Source of the DNA: Phanerochaete sordida
Lineage: Eukaryota > Basidiomycota > Agaricomycetes > Polyporales > Phanerochaetaceae
Assembly: GCA_019973155.2 (NCBI GenBank)
Contig: BPQB01000030.1
Coordinates: 248,001 to 312,000 of the forward strand
Direction: 5' to 3'
DNA: 64,000 bases
A program made the position numbers and the translations under genes. Below, in pieces: positions 1 to 12,028 of the stretch. Each line of letters starts with the position of its first letter. Position 1 is the stretch's first letter. The notes beneath the pieces are model-generated. The model did not search any database and was not told the DNA's origin. It saw only the letters and a list, made by a program, of their open reading frames with translations.

Positions 1-1035
1 CGCGCACTTCTCAAAGTCCGTGAACACGAATTCCGCAGAATTCTGGATGCCTTGTCAGCCGCCTTGCGAACTGCCCCCGCGAGAAGACTGTGCCCGCACC
101 TTGACAGGCGCCTTGACGAGGAGCGTGATGACCAGGACGAGAGTCCCGCCGAGCGTCCACCACAAGTTGAAGGTGCTCAGAGCGCCAATGGCCTTGGTGC
201 CGACGGTGTTGATGATACCAGACAGTATATTGACGCCCCAAGCTATGGCCGCAATCTCAACCCGTGTAAGGGTCCTGCCTTGCCCCACTTCGGCCAGAGA
301 CGCAAGATATAGGGCGACGCTGTAGGACAGTGAGCTAAGGGGAACGCTGCAACTGGAGTAAGATAGGTTATACCTGAGGTTCCCTGAGGTGCCGGTGAAG
401 ATCATTGCGATGCTATAGATCCAGCCGGTCTGGAAATATGATTTATCGTCCGACAAGCAGTCCTGTAGTATGACCTACGAAAACTGAGAGGATCATTGAG
501 TTTCAAGTATGCATTAATGGTAGGAAAGCATACAGCCTAATATTGGTAGACCCGGCTTCATTTTACATACCCAGAAGTACAGACCGCCCATGGTCGGGCT
601 GTTGGTGTGAAGTCATTCATCCCATGAGAGGGGACCAGTCGAGATGGGGCAAATTACGCACAAGACGCTGCAAATCTCTGCCAGGGATAGTGCAATGAAC
701 AGCATAAACAAGCTGCATATCTGCGATTATTCGGGTCAGCCACGTCACGCTCTGGAAAGATAAACGGCCTAATAAGCCCGTACGTTCCAACCCCAGAAGA
801 GCCCCAGGGGACCGCCAGAGAAGAGGCCAGTCTGAAATGCGCTGCTCATGCCTGTGAGAATGCCGATGGCACAGAACGAGATACCCAGGACGCCGAAGAG
901 CGACATGTCTCGACGGAACTCGCTCTTGTAGCCGAGCTCGTTCAGTCGTCGCTCCGAGCTGGACGGCACAGCATGTTCGCTCTGGACGCCGAGCTCGACG
1001 ATGCGCGGGCTCTCAGATGGTGTCTTCTCGTGCAT
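1..1035 (-). CDS. Amino-acid/GABA-type permease (APC superfamily), 5' part only
   Basis: This is the N-terminal part of a membrane amino-acid transporter; the rest lies to the left of the window. The first exon starts at the ATG at 1035-1033. It encodes a hydrophilic cytosolic tail followed by the hallmark start of fungal GABA/choline-type permeases: an LNELGYKSEFRRDMSLFGVL segment, then a first membrane helix rich in Gly and Ser ending near GLFWGWN. A later exon at about 456-55 carries further helices, including a segment starting GVNILSGIINTVGTKAIGAL that is typical of transmembrane segments 4-5 of Uga4-like permeases. Short introns separate the pieces. The gene is transcribed divergently from GWT1. 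Substrate cannot be read from this fragment. The family call is sequence-based; GABA versus another amino acid or choline is inference. Confidence 0.8.
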
Positions 1036-1795
1036 GGCGCTGGAAGCTGCGTGAATGATAGGCAGACTAGCGAAGTCGACCCTGCGCACCTCGTCGTCAC
1101 CGCGAGAGGAGCGTGGCCTTGTTATCAGCACCAGATAGCTTGTTCTCCCATCAAATCTGCCGCAGACCCACTATCATAGATGATGGATCTCGTGTGAGTA
1201 GTACGCGTGAGAGACCTGCCAAGGGAGCTGACAATCAACAGGTCGGTCCGTGTCCGCCGCATGGCGGTCATGCGAGTCGGTCTTCGCGAGGAGCGTGGTC
1301 GATAAGCCGGGACCTCGTCCTCGAGGCAGAGCATTTTTGTCGTGTAGCATTGCTACGTCGACGGGTTCACCGCGTTCGCGTGCAGGGCTGGGAGTGACGG
1401 AAGACCCAGCCGCACTTTCGTCGCTCGTTCTCAGGATGCCCTGAATAACCTGCTCGAGAAATAAAATCCAGTCTTAGGTGTCAAATATATCAATGTTGAT
1501 GCTATCGCACCTTCCAAGTACATGTTTCCTGCTAGCTCAGACCGAACAGGCTGGGAAAAGGCGAAGAGCAGGAGAAGCCTCCCGGCGGCACAAACGTTTT
1601 GGCACGTGACGCTTGAGGCGTCTAAATTAGGCCGGCAGCGACACGACGCGTCGCGAGGAATGGGCGACTGCTCTCTCTCAAACCACCATCTTCCCATGTC
1701 ACGCATCCACCCCTCGTCTCTCGTTTGCCCTACCTGAATCATCTGACTTTTGACCCGCAAGATACCCCTCAAGCTTTGGCAACCTACCGACCATC
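1036..1795. other. Divergent intergenic region between permease and GWT1
   Basis: About 760 bp separate the two divergent start codons, so both promoters must lie here. Several short open frames cross it, but none has protein-like composition or a recognisable motif. No clear TATA box was seen. Confidence 0.6.
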
Positions 1796-3855
1796 ATGGA
1801 AGGAAACACGGATTACAAGACCGAGAAGGAAGCTTTCGTCTCTGGCATGACGGGCTCTTCTGTCGGTCATGTCAACATGTTGTCTCTCGCTGCGTTGGTA
1901 TATCTCGACTTCGTCTCTGACCTTCGCAAAGCGCTGATACCTGTCAGGTATCCATAGCTTTGCACTCAGCCCTTCGAACCCGTCTGCCGCCCCAGAAAAC
2001 CGCGAACTTCCTCGTGGAGTACTCCGTGCTAGTTGTTCCCATCCTACTTTCTGTCACGACATTCGCTCTCTCTCCGGGGTACCTAGCCCTTTTGATCCTG
2101 CTGCCCACATCTGTGCTGCTGCTCGTTCCTCCGCGTGAGGCCGGAACACCTCTTCCATCTACCCTCTCAGCAGGCAGTCGGCATAGTAGCCGCAGGTCCT
2201 CGCCAGTCAGGGCAAATGAGGGTGCAAGTACTGTTGCGGCTGAACCGCATGTACAGCCAAACTCCGTCATCCCTCCTTTGGCGGCGCTGACGACCTACCG
2301 AGCGCACATGCTCCTACTCACGGCCATCTGCATCCTGGCCGTCGACTTCCCCGTCTTTCCGCGCGCTTTGGCCAAGTGCGAAACATTTGGCGCGTCGCTC
2401 GTAAGCCCTACATTCCGATGGTACCGTCCAGCGCTGACATACTAGCAGATGGACATGGGAGTCGGATCTTTCATCTTTTCTCAAGGCATTGTATCTGCCA
2501 TTCCTTTGATTAAGAACCCTGCCCATTTGAAAGCGCCGGTCCTCGGAAAAGTATTCGCGACAGTCCGAAAGTGTCTTCCGCTTCTCGTGCTCGGCCTCCT
2601 CCGAACGCTGTCGGTCAAAGGGACGCAGTATCCGGTGCGCAAGTACTCCTTACGTACATTCCCTATCGCTGAGATCAAGGTTTAGGAGCATGAGACGGAG
2701 TACGGCCGGCACTGGAATTTCTTCTTGACTTTGGGTACCATCCCAATTCTGCAGATTCTGCTCCATCCAATTATGATCTACATGCCGATCTCAGCGCTGG
2801 GCGTTATCCTCGCACTTAGTACGCCCAGCGGTCCACACTCATGCTTCTGCCTTCTGACTCCAAAGGCTTAAGTTCATCAAGCTGCATTGTCCTCTGGAGG
2901 GCTGATGCTATACGTTTTGCACGCGCCCCGCGACTCCTTAGTCAGTGCGAACAAAGAAGGCATAGTGTCCCTGACGGGTATGTAGCGCTATCTCTTGGTT
3001 TATGGAATTGAGCCTCAAATGCGATGCAGGCTACCTAGCGCTTCATCTCCTGGGTGTGTCGGCAGGCACCGTCATTTTGCCGTCATCCCCCTCGCTCTTC
3101 CGTAGAATGCAGCACCAGCTCCGTCACTCTAACCCGGAGAATCCCCACCGGTCGGATTCTGAGAGCGATGACGATGGGCCGAGTAGGAAGTCCGACCCTC
3201 CCATTCCGAATCGGCGGGAAAATGACAAGACGGCTACGGAGCTCTGTTCGTACGCCGTCCTCTGGTGGACGATGCTTGGCATCCTGGGCTGGCTAGAGGT
3301 CGGAGGCGGCATCTCGCGGCGCGTGGTGCGTGTTCCTCTCTCGTCGGTGCGGGAAGCTGTCATCTAACAGACCCTTGACCGGCGCAGGTGAATCTGCGGT
3401 ACATAATCTGGGTCGCAGCATTCAATACCACGTTCCTCTTGGGCTATCTGCTACTTGATCTGGTGTTTTTCCCGTCCCCGCTGTCAAAGTCTGTGTACTC
3501 CCCTACATCAAAGCTCAAGGTGCAGCCGGACACGGTCCTGCTGGGCCGCGATAGAACAGACGGCAGAACTGCCCTCGGCGCGCCCGCCCTGCTCGAAGCA
3601 ATTAACCGCAATGGGCTCGTCTTTTTCCTCCTGGTGAGCTACCGCCTCTGTGCTCCACCCCCGCGCTCCGCGCAAGCCGACATAGACTGCTAACGTCAGT
3701 CCGTGTAGGCGAACGTCATGACGGGCCTTGTCAATCTTGTCATCCCGACGATGTACATAGCCGACGCAGGGGCCCTTGCCATTCTCGCCGGGTACTCCGC
3801 AATAGTTTGCGGTACCGCCTGGGCCGCCCGGGGTAAGCGCCTCTGGCGGCACTGA
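1796..3855 (+). CDS. GWT1: GPI-anchor inositol acyltransferase GWT1 / PIG-W
   Basis: GWT1 transfers an acyl chain to the inositol of glucosaminyl-phosphatidylinositol in the endoplasmic reticulum, an early step of GPI-anchor synthesis needed for cell-wall mannoproteins. The start is the ATG at 1796: the first exon gives [20 protein letters not shown], the conserved family N-terminus. Later exons give [20 protein letters not shown] (spliced across the intron near 2403-2450), a block beginning [20 protein letters not shown], and [20 protein letters not shown], all diagnostic. Many hydrophobic segments fit a multispanning ER protein. About seven short introns interrupt it, and the spliced length is roughly 550 residues, normal for fungi. 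A hydrophilic loop rich in Ser, Asp and Arg lies around 3110-3230. The stop is TGA at 3853-3855. Confidence 0.93.
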
Positions 3856-5222
3856 TTTCTCGCGCTTTTCAAACTTTAGCGACTGTAGCACGTCGGCGCA
3901 GTCTCCCCCGAGTGACGTGCACCGAGGTCTGGACCGTCGTCTGCGCTAGGAGTGCTGTGTTATCGAAGCTGGCGGAATTGATAGATGACCGCAAACATTG
4001 CTTTTCCTTGACTTCACGGGCCTCAGCTCTGATCGCTCTTTCGCACACCACCGGTTCGTTCGCCGCCTCGGTGCGCCCGCGCACCCGTAAGCCGGACTGC
4101 ACCCCGCATTCCCTCCCGCGCCAGGCCCGAAGACGGAAGGGCTCAGGCCCAAGCTTGCCGCCCCTGGCGCAGTCGGCGTCCGCGCTAGACCGACACGCGA
4201 AGCCACGGCGCGTTTTGTGTACGTTCGCTTGCTGTTCTGCGCAGCCCGAGGCATTGACGTGTCTTCCCCTCTCCTAGGATCCTGCCGGCAGCAGTTGTGT
4301 GCTGGCTGTGGCGCTGTGCTCCGCGAGCCTCGCATGAAGACGTCGTGCAAACCGCGTGCACAAAGCTCGGTGTTAACGTTTCATTAGCCTGCGGCGGGCG
4401 ATGAGTCGCGTGGTGCAGGCCTTGTACCAGCGTACAAGGACTCTGTGTGTGTGCACCGCCACCGCCGCGTGGAGGGCATGTCATCTCTGCACGCCCCTCG
4501 TGCGCGTGCAGAGCCCAGGGACGGTGATCGTCATGCTGCGTCGGCGACCCATCAGGATGCTGTGCCTGTGAGGGGTCATTGCGGATCAGGCGATCGTCCG
4601 GGGGGACGTTGTCTGTTCGTGATACGCAGAATCGTCCCGGGGCCCGCGACGGTTCCTGCGCGCACGTCGGCAGATGCATCGACGCCGCGCGACGCGCCGT
4701 GGCCGCTGCGGGGCGCGAGCGCGCTGTCCCGCCGCCGCCCGCGCCTGCGCGGCGTCCTTCCGACGTCGTTCCGCGCGCACAGCAGTGCTTACGCAGAGAG
4801 CAGCGTGCCCTGCGGAAGTCGCCGAGCGCACTCGCGCCGTGTGAAAACCTTGTATAATTTTTCGGGGAGGCGCACAGCTTAAGCTGTGCGGCGTCTGCGC
4901 GCGAAGGCCCCCGTTCGCAGCTGCAGCGGGACACTCCTCTTGGATCCACCCGCGTGTGGGACGGAGCCGCGCCGCTAGTGTGCTGGACCCTAGTCTGCCA
5001 GGCAGATGCGCTGCGGCCGCGCCAAACGCTGCTCGCGCCGCGCTCCGCGAGCGCTGCCGTCCCGGAAGATGCCAGCCTGTCGTCCCAAACAAACGCGTAG
5101 CATGCAGCAGGCTTCGGTCTTCCCGTGCGCTGGTGTGGCATTGCGCGTGGAGGGGTGCGCGCGGCACCGCCCCGCTGTCGCTTTTGTGCTCGTAACGGCA
5201 GGCACGCGAAGCGCACAGGGTC
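3856..5222. other. Intergenic region, GC-rich in its right half
   Basis: No gene is supported. From about 4480 to 5200 the sequence is very GC-rich and therefore open in several frames, including a long minus-strand frame, but the translations are low-complexity (Arg, Ala, Pro) and lack motifs. The right end carries the TATA box of the next gene. Confidence 0.55.
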
Positions 5223-5229
5223 TATATAA
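5223..5229 (+). promoter_or_regulatory. TATA box of the 5.3-kb gene
   Basis: TATATAA lies 82 bp before the ATG at 5305 and is followed by a pyrimidine-rich leader. This spacing supports 5305 as the start codon. Confidence 0.6.
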
Positions 5230-5304
5230 GACCCCGGCCCCAGCCCGGCTGCCAGGACAGCATCGGCATCGCAGGACTCTTCATCGACGCAGCCTCCGAT
5301 TAAC

Positions 5305-6081
5305 ATGTCCAGCCCCTTCTCCGTCCACTCACACCAGTCGGTGCGTGCCGCCGCCGCGCACCCGCGTATAAAGACGTGTCCGGCTGACTCGCTCCTTCCT
5401 CGGCAGTACCTCCGACACATGGCGTCCCCGTACCAGACCGACATCCTCGTGCCACAACGCCCGTATGCGGCCAACATCCAGCGAAACCACACCCACAGCA
5501 TCGGCGTGGTCGAGTTCTGGGTGAACGGCCAGAAGGGCATCCGCCTCAGCGATGCCCAGGCACGCGCCTTCAGCGGCCTCGCCCAAGCGGACGACCGCCT
5601 CCTGGAGGGCTTCGGCACCAAGGTCACCTACCGCATCGAGGTGCGTCATCCCGCCGGTCCTCTCATGCACCGCGCTGAGCGGGCTGCACAGTGGCCGGGC
5701 TACGTCGCCTTTGGCAAACAAAAGCACGCGCTGCGCGCGACGCGCGAGAAGGAGAGCATCACACGAGCAAAAATGGCGATCCACGTCGCCGAGGTGATGA
5801 AGGACTTCATCGATGTACGTCGCCCGCCTCTTGGCCCGCGCCGCGCCCCGCTGACGCGCCCGCAGGAGATGGGCCCGCTCCCGACGAGCGACCCGCACTG
5901 GCGCGTCGGCCAGGGCTTCATCGAGTTCGGCGACCTGTACCTCCTCGAGATACACCACGTCGCGAAGGCGAGCCTGCAGCCCGTGCTCGCGTTCCGGCCG
6001 CGGTACTACCCGCAGCAGTCGACGCCGTCGCCGCCGAGCACGGCGGCGTACCCAGCGTACCACTCGTATGCATGGCCGTAA
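5305..6081 (+). CDS. Conserved basidiomycete-type protein of unknown function
   Basis: I do not recognise a characterised family. The ATG at 5305 opens a 12-codon exon. A 66-nt intron (5341-5406, GTGCGT...CAG) joins it to a second exon that contains another possible start at 5419. Two further short introns lie near 5641-5690 (GTGCGT...CAG) and 5816-5864 (GTACGT...CAG). Splicing gives a soluble protein of about 200 residues with a well-ordered core: a VVEFWVNGQKGIRLSDAQAR stretch, then TKVTYRIEWPGYVAFGKQKH, then a charged helix containing REKESITRAKMAIHVAEVM, and a Tyr/Pro/Ser-rich tail. There is no signal peptide and no membrane segment. The clean intron phases, TATA box and codon bias argue for a real, well-expressed gene. 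All three introns are multiples of three or nearly hidden in the open frame, so an unspliced reading would wrongly look continuous. Confidence 0.75.
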   Translation: MSSPFSVHSHQSVRAAAAHPRIKTCPADSLLPRQYLRHMASPYQTDILVPQRPYAANIQRNHTHSIGVVEFWVNGQKGIRLSDAQARAFSGLAQADDRLLEGFGTKVTYRIEVRHPAGPLMHRAERAAQWPGYVAFGKQKHALRATREKESITRAKMAIHVAEVMKDFIDVRRPPLGPRRAPLTRPQEMGPLPTSDPHWRVGQGFIEFGDLYLLEIHHVAKASLQPVLAFRPRYYPQQSTPSPPSTAAYPAYHSYAWP

Positions 6082-9000
6082 ACCCTCTCTGGCAGGTCCG
6101 TGGTTCTTGGACTCTGGTGCTCCTGGTGACGTACACGCTGGCTGTGCTCGCCCATGCTTTGCGCCCCTGCGGACACCTTTACTGCCTCCTTTGCACCGCC
6201 TTTTTTTTCGCTCTTAGCGCCGTGGGACAGTGCAGCTGGATATGGTTCACTCTTCACACTCTACACGGTTCAAATGTTCTGGCTGGGTCGGACATTTATT
6301 TGTATCATTAGGTTGTCGCCTTCGGTTCCCAGTAGAGGCCACGATATTGCGCTATACTGTACTCGTATTGGGATCCGGATGCTTGTGTTTGCTGTGTAGT
6401 TTGTACTCTGACTGTAATTATCGTACCGACATCGCTATTTGACCTGATTGCATACGCTTCTCACTGCTCGAGGTTCGCGGGTTTTTGAAGTGGCTGTACG
6501 AGACCTTTTCTGCTCGGTCTGGCCTTCGGCGATGGACAGACGGAGGCAGTTCGTGATCCGTTACGGCGATCTCCGACGCCACAAAGTGTACATTTTCCGG
6601 GGAATTACGGGCGGAAAGTTGTACTCGACCGCGTGCCTCATGCTCACGGCCTCGAAACACCAAGGAGACGATTCGCAAAACGAAGTCCTCCCCCGTCCTC
6701 CCTTCGTATGTGTCTTGGCTCGAATACTCTCCTCTGCCGGCGCAACGAGAAAGCTTTTCTGGAGCGGCCCGCCGACGGAATAAGGTCCCGATTGACGTCT
6801 CCACATGTGCCTGACAAGGTAGTGGGAACCGCGGAAGCTCGCACTCAGCGCTCACGCATCACCACGTTTTTGTGAAACACGATTTGCAGACAACACCACA
6901 GAACCCTTGCGGCAGGCGCAACCTTCCCCGCGCGACAGCCCATCCTGCTTGACAGATTGCAGCACAAGGGTACACTGCCAACCTCGGACTTGAATCTAAT
7001 CGCCACGGACGTAAATTCCTTACACACGTACCAAATCTGTACGTTGTACATCCGATCCTTTCGGCGCGTCGATCCTGACTCTTCGCGGGCCGCTCAGCCT
7101 ATCCGTGTCTTGAATTGTTGTGTATCCCCGTAGAACGGTATGGATCGCACCACACACCCCAGCTCAACACCTGACGCAATCTACAATTCGGAATTCAGCC
7201 ACGATCTCCCAAGGGTCCTTGCTTCTGCGCGTCTCAGCAGGGCCGACCGTGTTCGGGACCTGCAGAAGAACGCCCATTCGGCGCTCCCTCACGAATTACA
7301 TTGACACGACGTCCTGGCGCGGCCGTCATACCAAATTGTCCTGTGGCGTTTGGTTCAGAGCTCGTGATGCCAACATCCGGGGTTTCAGAGGAGGGCACGA
7401 CATTGCCTCCGACGTGCACACACGCCCTTGGCATCCCACGTCCTCATGCTGTGGCGCGTGCACGCCCCCCATTTTCTGCCCGGCGACTCCGCGACCGCCT
7501 CGTTGCGCGCAGCCGACGCCCCGGCGAACAAGGCCTGCCATTTCGCGGCAGCCGTGCGTCAGCCCGATCGCATCCGCGCAGGCCGCTTTTCCAGCTTGTC
7601 TTGTGAGTCAGTGTGGTCCCTTGGTTCTGCCAGGTTCGTCCCCCGATTGGCGTGATTGCGCCCGCGCGCTGCTCACGCGCAGATATGGAAGCGCGCCTGC
7701 GTCGCCAGGGGCCTGCGCACGCCCGCGCGCCGCTGCGTCCTGCGGGCGTCGCGAGGGCCCCTGCGGACGCGCCGCGCCGCGTGCCCCCTCGCAGCACCCT
7801 GTACGCCCGCACCGCCCGCCGCAAACCAGCGCAGGGCTCGGCTGCAATGCAGCCTCGCCCCGCACACACCTCACGCATAGAACGCGGCAGCAGGCGTCCG
7901 CCCTCGTCGCAGCCCAGTACGGCCAGCAGCGTTCCAACAGCCACGGCTCAGGGCGCACGCGCGGACCCTTGCGCTGGGAAATTAATGATATCCAATGCGC
8001 TGTGGTGTTTGGTTTGCTTCGTTGCTTCCTGCCTAGGAACCGGTGAGGGTTCTTTGCCTCGTCTGTCCCGCGTGTTCGCGAGTGAATCTTCGCATGGGCG
8101 ATGACGTTCGCACGTGGGGCACGTGGGTGCATTTCTGGGTTGACGATCCTCGCCGGTCCCAATCAGGCAAGACGCCGTATCCGCTGCTGCCACCACTGCT
8201 CGACGCTGAACCCAACTATCCCCATCCGCCATCGGACGGGCTGTGCGTATGCCGGTGGCAGGACTTCATAACCGACGGACACCGCAAGTGAAGCACGCCT
8301 GGCGATGCTGGGCAGGCGCAGATGGACGGTGCATGGTGTACACGGAGGGTAATCTATGATCAGAAACATCTACACCATCTCAAGTGACAAGAAGACCCTT
8401 CTCTGCAAATGAAGGCCGTGCATGCGTCCCCGCCTCCGACGACAACGATCCTTCGCCTCAGTGATGACCTCGAGGGAAGCACAGACCGCCACACACGGAT
8501 CCTGATGCATCCGCAACCGCCCTTCAGACCCTTGCTAGGACCATACGCTCGTACAGCACCCTGCGCTTCTGCTGGGAGTCGTAGGCTCATTTGCGGCGTG
8601 ATACATCGCCTTCGTGCATGCCTGCGGCTGCTGAGAAGTTGAGAAGATGCTCGCCGGTGTGCGCCCTATTTTCCTAGGATCGCGAAAATTGCTCACAGCG
8701 CTACGCCGACAGTCGCACCTGCGCTCCGCAGAAGCAAGACAAGAGCTCTGGTTTCTCGATCCATTGGCATCTGCGCGACTCCAGGATCCACACAACGCTG
8801 GACGCCGCGCGCGTTTGGGGATCTTATCTCAGGCTTGTAGATCAGCTGAGATGGAGGTCCAGATGCGACCATTACGGCTCAGGTTCGTGCATGGCTCCTC
8901 GCCCCTTGGGCATATCCGACGTTCTCTGTAGCCTGAATCCCCCCGATGCTCCGGAAATGGCTCGAAAAATACCAGTGGCGTGTCAAGTTACCCACAGCCC

Positions 9001-11870
9001 GCCGATGCGGAGACAGAATGCAGCGCATCTTGGCTGGCCGACGGCTTCAGTGGAGAGGTTGCTAAGTGGGGCAGCCCCCGACGATCTTCCCGCCGCTGTC
9101 AGCGATGCGGCATGTATGCGCATGGGCGGAAGCGGGCGAGCTGCGAGGCGCACACGGTGAGAGGGATCTGTGAGGACATGCCCGCTCTGGTTCAGATGCA
9201 TATCACTGATTCCCGTTTCCAGCTGGGGGTCAGGAACAGCGCGATAGCGACGCTGTGGTTGCAGCAACCAGCTCGGAAAACCAACGCCCCGTTTGAGAAG
9301 GCTCTATTGTTCATGGGCCGGCGGCGGGCGAAGGTTCCAGCGCACAATCAGAACTGAAGACGGCGTCGGGTGCGCGTCCCGGTGGCTTCAGGTCTGGCTC
9401 GCCAACGGGAAGCGCATACATCGGGTCTGCGCAGCCCTGGATGGCAACTGACGACGCCGGCGACGAGCCCGGGGCGCGCAGCAGCCGCGGCAGCCCCCCT
9501 GGGGTGGTCCGCTCGTGCAGATCGTCCCAGGCAGCATGGAGCGGCGTCGCCGTAACCACCAGCGAGGGCCTGGCTGCTCGCCCGCGGCGCACCCGCCGGA
9601 ATGTACCGTGCGATCTGCTTCCATACCAACGGCGCTGACACTGACAAGGCGTAGTAGGCAGGCACGGCGTGGTCGCCGCGGTACAGAAGACGATTGTGGC
9701 ACACGAGCCGCGGCTGGATGTGGGACAGGTGCGTGTGTAGCGTGATTTTTGTATCATGCGAAAATCACGAAATATCGCGGTTTCCTGCGCTCGTGTGGCC
9801 CGTGTTAATGCCATGCTATAGATCGTCTCTGCCGGGCGATGGCTACTGGAGAAGTGTCCTTGTACTGGAGTCGGCGAGCAGATCGCTCTCACCGAGTGCG
9901 TATATGCGCGTGATTTCGCAGAGTATTATCACCTACTTGTTCAGTAGCACCCTCGGCCTCGCCACCATCTCGCCGCTGTATGTATTCCACCAACCGCGTG
10001 CTATGCAATAGTACCGCGTTCTCAAGATGCCGTTCCCAGCGGCGTGCTCCCGACCATCTGGTTCGTCCCCTGAATCCTTCTCCATCTCTGCAGAGCACCC
10101 AAGCCCACGGCAGCCCCTGACCGCCGCACACCCCAGACTGCATCCCTCCCGCGGTGCTGCCTGTCACCACTGAATTCCTGGCCCCTTTCCGCACGCGTCC
10201 CCGCCTCCAACTTCCGCCTGCACACGCCATCGAACCTTGCAATTATACCGCCTCCGCGTATCACCCCGCGGAACGGCCCTGCGCCCGCGCGGCGGACTGC
10301 ACCCGAGGGCGGGGCACCCCGCGGGCCTGGGCGCATTAGCCTGCACAGGCTCGACGATGGCCCGCGCGCGCGCGTCTCCTGCACTGGGTTTCGGCGTTCG
10401 CCCGCTTCCGCGGTCTGGCGCCGCAAAAGAGCAGCGCCCGCGCACGGATCGGTTCGCCGACGGCTGGGTGACGGGTCAGGCTGGTGTGTAGGAGCAGCAT
10501 GCGCCTGCGGTCGCTGACGGTCGCCGAGCGCGTCTGCGCCCCGTCGTGGTGCACGCGCCGGGCATGCTCCGCACGGGAAGTCGCAAGACCGACGGCCAGG
10601 CACTCCCCTCCCTTCTGGCCACCACATTTGTCGCTTGTGCGATTACCTGCATCGCTGTGCTAGCCGTGCAGAGACGGGGCCTTCTCCAGGTCGAAGTGCT
10701 CTTGGTCCGGCTCGAATCGGATGTCCCCACCTGTTCATCCCCGCAAAGTGACCTGTGCCGCCCACACACGTACCCCACGCGATGGTAGGCATGCTGACGA
10801 GATGGTGCTTACCTGTCGCCGCGCGCAATAAGATACTTTGAGCCGAGGATCTGTGCGTCAAAGCCTCCGACAAATGAGCCTTGATCAATATTGGGAGTGG
10901 GTGAGTGATCGTGGCCGTAAAGCACCGTTTGTGTATCAGGTGTTGTCTAGCAAATTTCCAGGTCCTAATAAATGCATAGTCAGCGTCAGATAGCGTCCAT
11001 TGACATGCATAAATGTAAATGCTATCTGGCCGTTGTTATGGTGGACCCGTTACAAGTTCCCATCGCCTATCGCCTTGCGTCGCTGCGTCGTTCTGGTCGT
11101 GAATATACAGGATGAATAACAGAAGTGATTTTTTATTTTCCATGATAGGTGGACGTGCGACAGAACCAGCAGACGTCCCCCTTCCGCGACCCATATAATA
11201 TTTGCGCGACGTTTGGTGATAAAATCGAGCTTCCCGTTGTCAGAGATAGAGGCTGACGAAAAGGAATCGTACTCCCCTCATCGCTAGGAGCTTCGTGCCG
11301 AGCAGCGCGCGGAGTTTTCTGCGCCGCTGCAAAAGCGATGCTCGGTGGTGGAAGTTTTATATCGCGAATTTCCACGATTTATCTTGCAAGTTCGTCTCGG
11401 ATATCACCGCGCCACGACGGCGGGCTGGACCTGGCCCGCCAAGTCTGGACCCTACGTGCGTCTTCCGCACGTCAACGACATGGGCGCGACGAGCAACCTC
11501 CTTACCTCGGGCTGCTGCGGCTACCAAGCGTCTCAAGGGCTCTCGGTTGGCGCATGTGACGCAGATGGGCTATTCTTCGTGCGCATCTCTTTTCAAGGAT
11601 CGCCTCGCGAGGAGCCTTCTTCTACTGCAAAAAATAGGAACTGATAAATTGGCTCGTGCTTTCATTGCGACTGCTGGCAACAGTAAGAGTTACAGACATA
11701 GGAACGGCTTCCGACTCTTGGAACGTCTCAGGGCTGCTCGCAAAAGACCTATGGTAGCACCCCTCGGAGCGCGCCGCTCTCTAATTCGACAAGAAGACAG
11801 GATACCCGCTATCAGCAATACAACCTGAACCATGGTTTCTCGCTCATTGCCTGTCCTGTGCATCTCATCT

Positions 11871-11878
11871 TATATAAG
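11871..11878 (+). promoter_or_regulatory. Isolated strong TATA-like box
   Basis: TATATAAG sits in a context very like the TATA boxes of genes elsewhere in the window, with a leader-like stretch after it, but no recognisable coding region follows. Confidence 0.3.
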
Positions 11879-12028
11879 GCTCAAGTCAGGTGCGCTCAGT
11901 CAGTCTTGGCCACGCAACTGAAGCCTAGGGGGACAGGGACGCACATGCCGTAACGCTGCGCAGGGCGTGGGTGCGCAGTCGGGCAAAGCAGCCCTATGAC
12001 AACCCACGCACAAGTGGCGCAGTTCGAT

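Noticed and set aside
4185..5627. 480-codon open frame on the minus strand
   Set aside because: It runs through a GC-rich intergenic stretch and antisense to the gene at 5305; the translation is Arg/Ala-rich without motifs, and codon use fits the plus-strand gene.
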